Below, in pieces: positions 8,297-12,694 of a stretch of 12,694 nt of DNA. Origin of the DNA: Bacteroidota bacterium. GTDB lineage: Bacteria > Bacteroidota > Rhodothermia > Rhodothermales > UBA10348. The notes beneath the pieces were generated by a model that saw only the letters and a list, made by a program, of their open reading frames with translations, was not told where the DNA came from and did not search any database. The stretch covers positions 1 through 12,694 of the forward strand of contig JAHEEH010000014.1 in the NCBI GenBank assembly GCA_024640835.1, given 5' to 3'. The position numbers and the translations under genes are program-made. Numbering within the stretch: position 1 is the first letter of the stretch; every line of letters begins with the position of its first letter.

Positions 8297-9525
8297 TCCG
8301 TGCCCTCTCCATCCTGCTTCTCCTGGCCCTCGCGGCGTGTGATTCGACCTTCGGATCGAAGGACGACGCGACGACGGACGAGATTTTCGAGACCGGACGC
8401 AGCGAGCCCACCCTTCTGAACGAGGTGGAGTACGTCCCGTTGTTTCCGTTCTTCGAGCAGGGCGCTGCGGGATCGTCGTTTGCGAACCCGACCGACGTCT
8501 ACGTCGGATTCGACGAGCTCCTGTACGTCACGGACGAAACCGGACTTCACATCCTGGATATCGCGGGAAGGCCCGCCGCCCACATCCCGATTGCCGGCGG
8601 GGCCACGTCCGTGGTCCAGGACCGGCGGCTTCGCGTCTACGTCACCGCCCGCCGGGACACGACGGTGAACGGGGTGACGTGGAGCCTCCCGGTGGTCATC
8701 CGCCTCGACGACGTGGCGAGCGGCATGCCGCGCATCGGACGCATCCTCTGGCATCCGTTCGACGACGAATCGCGTCGATTCAACCGTCCCGATCCCGTGG
8801 CGACCGACCTGGACGTGAGGTTCACCGGCGTGGCCGTCCTGCCCGACAATCACATCTACGTATCGCGGCAGGGACCCGTGAACGAGCGGGGCTCGATCCT
8901 CTTCGCGCACAACATCGTTCTCGAGTTCGACGAGGAGGGAAACAGCGTTCAGGCGATCGTCCAGCTCAGCCCGACGCGGGAGAGCCTGGTGAGCTCGCTG
9001 TTCCCCACGGATATTGCGACGTTCGTGCAGCCACCGCAGCGGTCGTTCTACGGCTCCGATCGGCATTTCCTGCTCGCGCAGTCGTCCGGGCCTTCCGGTG
9101 TGCCGCTGCGCTTCTCGGCCCTGTCCGTTCGGGTCGTGGAGACCCCGAACGGCCGTGAGTTCCAGCCCGATGCCGCGATGATCCAGTCGGCGTTCAGGGA
9201 GGACGTTTCCTCGATCTACGACGAATTCAAGTTCGGGCTCGTATCCGACCTGACGTTCGCGGCCGACGGCACGAACTACGTGTTCGTCCTGGATGCCGGA
9301 GACGATTCCCTGCATGTCTTCACCTCCCAGGGGATCGAAGGGGTGGCCCCTCCACCCGGATCGTCCACGACCGGGGCCGTGAACGTGTCGTTCGGAGGGA
9401 CCGGGGACGGCGCTCGGCAGTTCAAGTCACCGCAGGGCGTTGCGAACTTCGAACGCATCGTCTACGTGGCAGACACCGGAAACGGCCGCATCTCGCGGTA
9501 CCGACTCAACACCGATTTCGAGTAG
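8293..9525 (+). CDS. Lipoprotein with NHL/six-bladed beta-propeller-like repeats
   Basis: 410 residues. The ATG at 8293 is chosen because it overlaps the preceding stop (ATGA) and gives a lipoprotein leader, MIRALSILLLLALAAC, with the acylated Cys at residue 16; the frame stays open upstream to 8113 but that would bury the leader. The mature protein shows propeller-like blades: ANPTDVYVGFDELLYVTDET, GLHILDIAGRPAAHI, FTGVAVLPDNHIYVSRQG, VSDLTFAADGTNYVFVLDAG, and a C-terminal NHL-type repeat, SPQGVANFERIVYVADTGNG. This resembles the 6-bladed beta-propeller lipoproteins often found with TonB receptors in Bacteroidota, which usually bind ligands or partner proteins rather than catalyse. Its place between the PorV-like gene and the nuclease gene suggests a surface accessory subunit. 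Specific binding targets are unknown. Confidence 0.88.
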   Translation: MIRALSILLLLALAACDSTFGSKDDATTDEIFETGRSEPTLLNEVEYVPLFPFFEQGAAGSSFANPTDVYVGFDELLYVTDETGLHILDIAGRPAAHIPIAGGATSVVQDRRLRVYVTARRDTTVNGVTWSLPVVIRLDDVASGMPRIGRILWHPFDDESRRFNRPDPVATDLDVRFTGVAVLPDNHIYVSRQGPVNERGSILFAHNIVLEFDEEGNSVQAIVQLSPTRESLVSSLFPTDIATFVQPPQRSFYGSDRHFLLAQSSGPSGVPLRFSALSVRVVETPNGREFQPDAAMIQSAFREDVSSIYDEFKFGLVSDLTFAADGTNYVFVLDAGDDSLHVFTSQGIEGVAPPPGSSTTGAVNVSFGGTGDGARQFKSPQGVANFERIVYVADTGNGRISRYRLNTDFE

Positions 9526-9528
9526 CGC

Positions 9529-10686
9529 ATGAGGGAGATCTTCGTGGCGGGAGCGCTCCTGGTGCTGAGCCTCCCTGCGGGCGCGCGCCAGATCCAGGCA
9601 GTCGGCACGAGTTCGACCTTCGACGTGGCCACGTGGAACGTGGAATGGTTCGGCTCGACCAGCAACGGTCCGTCGAACGAGGAGACCCAGCTCCGGAACG
9701 CGGCGGATGTCATCGACCAGGCGGGGATCGATCTCTGGGCCGTGCAGGAAGTGGCAAGCACTGCGGCGTTCCAGGCCCTGCTCGAACTGCTCGGGCCTCC
9801 GTGGACCGGGGAGATCGCGACCAGTTCGAACGACGGCACCCAGCGCGTCGGGTTCATCTACCGGACCGACGTCGTCACCAAGCGCAACTCACGGCACATC
9901 CTGGAGCAGTTCGACTCGGAATTCGCAGGCCGCCCCCCGCTGCGTCTCGAAGTCACCGTCACGTTGCCGGACACCGCGTTCGTCGCCGTTCTCGTGACGA
10001 CCCACATGAAGTGCTGCAGCGATCTCCCGTCGTACGACAGGCGACTGGCCGCCTCGTCCCGGATCAAGGGTCATTTCGATTTCCTGGAGGCGTCGGCAAA
10101 CCTCGTCTGGCTCGGGGATCTCAACGACAAGCTGTTGACGTCGATCACGTCCGGCGAGCCCTCACCGTACGGGAACTTCCGCTCGGACCCCGAGCGCTAC
10201 CGATTCCTCACGCTTCCCCTCGAAGAGGCCGGAGAGTGCACGTTCTGCGGCGGCTCCACCCCGTCGACCATCGACCATATCCTGGTCTCGGACGAGCTTT
10301 TCCAGGCGGCAGAGGCCGGGATGACCGACCGGCTCGACGCGGTGTATTCCGGCTTTCCGGGCTTCCTTTCCAACACGTCGGACCACTATCCCGTGTATGC
10401 GCGGCTCCGCCCGCTGTCCGGCTCCGTGCGCGTGGAGACCCTGCCCCGTACCGGCCGTCTCGAACTGTACCCGGTGCCTGCCGCGAACCGGGTGTCAGTT
10501 ACCCTCGACCGGTCGCTTCGCCGATCCACCCGCATCAGGATACTGGACATCCTGGGGCGGGAACGACTCCGGGTCGATCTGGACGCGAGCCGGGTCGAGG
10601 TCACGATCGATACGTCCTCCCTGCCGCCTGGACTGTACATCGTCTCCACGCCGACGGGCAGCCGGGTTCTTCCGATCGTCCGGTAG
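9529..10686 (+). CDS. Secreted endonuclease/exonuclease/phosphatase (EEP) family enzyme with T9SS-type sorting domain
   Basis: 385 residues, starting 3 bases after the previous stop. A short export signal (MREIFVAGALLVLSL, likely cleavage near GARQ, residues 19-21) fits secretion. The EEP metal-dependent phosphodiesterase core occupies ~30-295 with all classical motifs: TWNVEW (Asn37), AVQEV (Glu74), TTHMK (His159), WLGDLND (Asp197, Asn199), IDHIL (Asp249, His250) and SDHYPVY (Asp285, His286). Intact residues predict an active Mg2+/Mn2+-type enzyme; nucleic acid is the commonest substrate of secreted members, but the family also cleaves lipid and inositol phosphodiesters. The four cysteines (162, 163, 237, 240) all lie near active-site motifs. 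Residues ~310-385 form a sorting-type domain (LELYPVPAANRV, RILDILGRERL, LPPGLYIVSTPTG, ending LPIVR), so it is probably surface-exposed via T9SS. It has no OB-fold region of its own; the gene-2 product may supply it. Confidence 0.92.
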   Translation: MREIFVAGALLVLSLPAGARQIQAVGTSSTFDVATWNVEWFGSTSNGPSNEETQLRNAADVIDQAGIDLWAVQEVASTAAFQALLELLGPPWTGEIATSSNDGTQRVGFIYRTDVVTKRNSRHILEQFDSEFAGRPPLRLEVTVTLPDTAFVAVLVTTHMKCCSDLPSYDRRLAASSRIKGHFDFLEASANLVWLGDLNDKLLTSITSGEPSPYGNFRSDPERYRFLTLPLEEAGECTFCGGSTPSTIDHILVSDELFQAAEAGMTDRLDAVYSGFPGFLSNTSDHYPVYARLRPLSGSVRVETLPRTGRLELYPVPAANRVSVTLDRSLRRSTRIRILDILGRERLRVDLDASRVEVTIDTSSLPPGLYIVSTPTGSRVLPIVR

Positions 10687-10713
10687 ACCCGCGTCCGGCC
10701 ACCCCAAGAAAAG

Positions 10714-10739
10714 GGCCCGACCGCCGAGGCGGCCGGGCC
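10714..10739 (-). terminator. Intrinsic terminator between convergent units, best on the minus strand
   Basis: A GC-rich stem (arms GGCCCGACCGCC at 10714-10725 and GGCGGCCGGGCC at 10728-10739) has one imperfect pair at 10720/10733. On the plus strand this is an A-C mismatch, but on the minus strand it becomes a G-U wobble. The minus-strand RNA then runs into a UUUUCUU tract (complement of 10706-10712). It therefore looks like a true terminator for the leftward genes ending at 10761. It may also stop rightward transcripts after the nuclease gene (stop at 10686), but with no good U-tract in that direction. Confidence 0.8.
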
Positions 10740-10760
10740 ATCTATCTAAAGCGGACAAGG

Positions 10761-10964
10761 TCAATTGTCCGTGGTCTTCTGACCGAATTCGAGCCAGACC
10801 AGCAATCCGTCCATCGAGGTGCCGAACGGGTAGCCCGCGCGACGGTAATCCGCCAGAACCGTGCGGCAGAAGCTCGAGATGAACTGTCTCATCTGCGGAC
10901 TGCCCCCGCGAAGGACGGAGCCTTTGAGGATCGGGCCGAGATCGCGTTTCAATGTCGCCACCAT
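10761..10964 (-). CDS. Small unrecognised protein (67 aa), last ORF of a leftward unit
   Basis: An ATG at 10964 opens 67 codons ending TGA at 10761-10763, 21 bases before the minus-strand terminator. I do not recognise the family. The protein is mixed-charge and soluble-looking, with no signal peptide or membrane segment: MVATLKRDLGPILKG at the start, QMRQFISSFCRTVLADYRRA in the middle, and MDGLLVWLEFG near the end. Most third codon positions are G or C, as in the clear genes nearby, which argues for real coding. The frame is the same as that of the lipoprotein upstream and stays open back to its TAG, with no other start codon between, so 10964 is the only good start (the internal ATG at codon 24 is possible). 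No Shine-Dalgarno motif is visible. It could be a small regulatory or adaptor protein; no function is claimed. Confidence 0.5.
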   Translation of the reverse strand: MVATLKRDLGPILKGSVLRGGSPQMRQFISSFCRTVLADYRRAGYPFGTSMDGLLVWLEFGQKTTDN

Positions 10965-11021
10965 CTGGTCTGGACTACCCGATGGATCGGCCCGAACCCC
11001 TACGGCTAAAGCCCGCGGTCC

Positions 11022-11534
11022 CTAGTCCTTGAGGCCGAAAAAGGCGCTCACGGCATTCCAGTCGGTCAGATTCACGTCCCGTTTGCCCACCGGCCAGGCC
11101 TCGATGATGACGACCTTCAGTTGCCGGTCCGGGAGATTCTCCAGGGCGACCGCCTCGGTCGACGCCTCGTAGAACACCTCGAGGACGCCGGGGTCATACC
11201 CGTAGCCCATCGCGATCGTGTAGTCGACCGCGGGAAGGTCCGGAGATTCCACGCCGAAGGTGTAGGGAAGCGCGGTCCACGTGCCCTGGTCGCGGAAGAA
11301 GACGAGGACGGCTCCGTTCGAGACGGTCCAGGCGTCGATCTCCGGTACGTCGAAGGGCACCGAAGCGACCGGCCCGTTGAACGTCGCGTCGTCCATCGAG
11401 AACACGAGGTTGAACGTGTAGGCCGAGGCGGTGCCTTCCGGGAGATCGGATACCTTCACGTCCGTGTCGACGATACAGCCGGCACTCCCGAGAAGGAGGA
11501 GTGGCACGATGAGGAGTGTTGCGTAACGTTTCAT
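11022..11534 (-). CDS. Small lipoprotein of a Bacteroidota-type hypothetical family
   Basis: 170 residues. The leader MKRYATLLIVPLLLLGSAGC has a lipobox-like end with Cys at residue 20, although Ser at -3 is less usual than Leu. The mature part is a single beta-rich domain: TFNLVFSMDDATFNGPVASV, PEIDAWTVSNGAVLVFFRDQ, TWTALPYTFGVE, YTIAMGYGYDPGVLEVFYEA, then LKVVIIEAWP and a C-terminal NAVSAFFGLKD. This pattern (GAVLVYF, WTALPYTFG, KVVIIEG, then an AFYGL-like end) recurs in small Bacteroidota lipoproteins of unknown function, some fused to collagen-like repeats; none are present here. It is transcribed away from the guanylyltransferase gene and toward the 67-codon ORF, 57 bases downstream. Its function is unknown. 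Confidence 0.85.
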   Translation of the reverse strand: MKRYATLLIVPLLLLGSAGCIVDTDVKVSDLPEGTASAYTFNLVFSMDDATFNGPVASVPFDVPEIDAWTVSNGAVLVFFRDQGTWTALPYTFGVESPDLPAVDYTIAMGYGYDPGVLEVFYEASTEAVALENLPDRQLKVVIIEAWPVGKRDVNLTDWNAVSAFFGLKD

Positions 11535-11788
11535 GATGTGCCTGTGCTTTGCGTTGCAGTGTTCGCCTTTTCCGATGCTGAACGAAACCCATTCAATTCC
11601 CGGGCCGGGCCCTTCCTACGCCGTATGGGGGGCGATAGGTGCCCTTCCGGATGTTTTTTCTCGTCACTCCGTGTCCACCATGCTGGACGCTCCGTCCGCG
11701 GGAGGCCTGCCGGGCCCCCCGGGCCGACCCGCCCGTGACAGCCTCTCCTTCCGTACCTTGGGGGCCGTCCGAACCTGAGCACTGTTTC
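11535..11788. other. Divergent intergenic spacer
   Basis: This 254-bp gap separates the leftward lipoprotein gene from the rightward guanylyltransferase gene and must hold both their promoters. It is GC-rich with a T6 run at 11654-11659 and several short CCGGG/GGGCC clusters. I could not identify a convincing promoter for the leftward gene. I see no RNA gene or credible coding sequence. Confidence 0.6.
11735..11761 (+). promoter_or_regulatory. Candidate promoter of the guanylyltransferase gene
   Basis: TACCTTGG at 11754-11761 matches the Bacteroidota -7 consensus TAnnTTTG in all but one position. GTGACA at 11735-11740 resembles a -33/-35 TTGACA element. The gap is only 13 bases, shorter than is usual, so the upstream element may be coincidental. 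The implied transcription start, near 11768, gives a leader of about 20 bases before the ATG. Confidence 0.3.
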
Positions 11789-12694
11789 ATGACCTATGCC
11801 GTGATCATGGCCGGAGGAATCGGAAGCCGCTTCTGGCCCCGAAGCCGCCAGGCCAGACCGAAGCAGTTCCTGAGCATCTTCGGGGAAGCCACGCTTCTCC
11901 AGAACACGGTCGCGCGCCTGCAGGGGTTCATTCCCGCGGAGCGATGCTTCGTGGTCACGAACACGCGCTACGTCGAGGAAACGCGCAACCAGCTTCCGGC
12001 CCTCCCTCCAGAAAACATCCTGGGCGAACCGATCAGCCGGAACACGGCCCCGTGCATCGCCTACGCCGCCCACCGCCTCATGGCGCTCGACCCCGACGCC
12101 ACGATGGTCGTCCTCCCGGCCGATCATGCCATCACCGACGTCGCGGAGTTTCACCGGGTGCTCCGGTCCGCCATCGATCAGTCGGAGGCAGAGGGCGCGC
12201 TCGTGACCATCGGTGTCGAGCCGACCCATCCGGCCACGGGCTACGGCTACGTCCAGTTCGAGGAGAGCGCTTCCCACGATCCGTCCGCACCCCTGCGCGT
12301 CCGTGCGTTCGCCGAGAAGCCCGATCTCTCGACCGCGGAGCGGTTCATCGATTCGGGAGACTTCCTCTGGAACTCGGGCATGTTCGTCTGGCGAGCCACC
12401 GCGATCCTCGACGCGCTCAAACGCCACCTCCCCGACACCTTCGAGGCGTTTCTTTCCCTGCCGGGAGCGTTCGACACCGATTCGGAGGAGGATGCCGTGG
12501 TGTCGGCCTTCCAGGCATCGCGCTCGATTTCCATCGACTACGGGGTGATGGAGCGGGCGGAGAACGTCTGGGTCGTTCCCGGACGGTTCGGCTGGAGCGA
12601 CGTGGGCGACTGGAAAGTGGTATTCGACCTCTCGAAGAAGGACTCCCACGGCAATTCGATCAGGGGTCGGGCCCTGCTTCGGGATTCGAGCCGC
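11789..12694 (+). CDS. manC: Mannose-1-phosphate guanylyltransferase (3' end outside window)
   Basis: The first 302 codons are visible; the frame is still open at the window edge. The N-terminus MTYAVIMAGGIGSRFWPRSR followed by ARPKQF (residues 1-27) is the nucleotide-binding signature of sugar-phosphate nucleotidyltransferases of the GDP-mannose pyrophosphorylase type. Further family motifs are EPISRNTAPCIAYAA, VVLPADHAI, ATGYGYVQ, FAEKPD, FLWNSGMFVWRA, ISIDYGVMERAENVWVVPG and FGWSDVGDW. The enzyme makes GDP-mannose from mannose-1-phosphate and GTP in the cytoplasm, feeding polysaccharide and glycoprotein synthesis. The ATG at 11789 starts the fold exactly at its first strand. About 50-60 residues of the single-domain form are missing, or more if a C-terminal phosphomannose isomerase domain follows, so the short and bifunctional forms cannot be told apart. 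It is divergent from the lipoprotein gene and unrelated to the leftmost operon. Confidence 0.95.
   Translation, partial: MTYAVIMAGGIGSRFWPRSRQARPKQFLSIFGEATLLQNTVARLQGFIPAERCFVVTNTRYVEETRNQLPALPPENILGEPISRNTAPCIAYAAHRLMALDPDATMVVLPADHAITDVAEFHRVLRSAIDQSEAEGALVTIGVEPTHPATGYGYVQFEESASHDPSAPLRVRAFAEKPDLSTAERFIDSGDFLWNSGMFVWRATAILDALKRHLPDTFEAFLSLPGAFDTDSEEDAVVSAFQASRSISIDYGVMERAENVWVVPGRFGWSDVGDWKVVFDLSKKDSHGNSIRGRALLRDSSR

Noticed and set aside
9633-11009. 458-codon plus-strand frame overlapping the nuclease gene
   Set aside because: It is a shifted-frame shadow with Arg/Pro-rich composition that runs through the terminator and into the convergent gene.
11627-11659. Weak stem (GGGGGGC with GCCCTTCC) followed by T6, resembling a rightward terminator
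   Set aside because: No rightward gene lies upstream to terminate, two pairs are G-U, and six bases separate the stem from the T run. A leader attenuator for the guanylyltransferase gene is possible but unsupported.
11531-12649. 372-codon minus-strand frame opposite the guanylyltransferase gene
   Set aside because: The plus strand carries an unmistakable enzyme with all family motifs; this frame also overlaps the lipoprotein start and has no domain.
1-12694. CRISPR arrays, insertion sequences, tRNA/rRNA genes, riboswitches
   Set aside because: I saw no repeated spacer pattern, transposase motifs, terminal inverted repeats or RNA-gene signatures anywhere in the window.

Overview
The window looks like chromosomal DNA from a high-GC, Gram-negative member of the Bacteroidota/Rhodothermota side of the tree. 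This is inferred from the proteins: type IX secretion (T9SS)-style C-terminal sorting domains with the FPNPFNP signature, a SusC/CirA-type TonB-dependent receptor with an N-terminal carboxypeptidase-regulatory-like domain, a PorV/PorQ-family barrel protein, and short-leader lipoproteins. Strong G/C preference at third codon positions makes Rhodothermales-like lineages more likely than low-GC Bacteroidetes. I see no mobile element, phage gene, CRISPR array, tRNA or rRNA.

Positions 1-10686 (+ strand) carry seven same-direction genes that look like one transcription unit, whose promoter lies left of the window. In order they are: the C-terminal end of a secreted FN3/FlgD-like protein with a sorting-type tail; a secreted OB-fold-repeat protein with a canonical T9SS type A sorting domain; a lipoprotein with two Ig/FN3-like domains and an alpha/beta C-terminal domain; a TonB-dependent receptor; a PorV/PorQ-family protein; a beta-propeller-like lipoprotein; and a secreted endonuclease/exonuclease/phosphatase (EEP) family enzyme with a sorting-type tail. 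Three junctions are 1-4 base stop/start overlaps and a fourth is a 3-base gap, so translation is probably coupled from the third gene on. A perfect 13-bp GC hairpin without a U-tract separates the second and third genes and probably tunes expression inside the unit.

The most interesting reading is that the unit builds a cell-surface system. It has a split ExeM/NucH-like extracellular nuclease (OB-fold half in gene 2, catalytic EEP half in gene 7), plus outer-membrane uptake and secretion partners (TonB receptor, PorV-like protein, two surface lipoproteins). Scavenging of extracellular DNA or other phosphodiester substrates is a plausible role, but this is inference.

Positions 10713-11534 (- strand) hold a second, convergent unit: a small lipoprotein of a Bacteroidota-type hypothetical family, then a 67-codon unrecognised ORF, then a strong minus-strand intrinsic terminator. 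The terminator sits between the two convergent units. A 254-bp divergent spacer follows. From 11789 to the right edge is the 5' part of a mannose-1-phosphate guanylyltransferase gene (GDP-mannose synthesis), cut by the window end.
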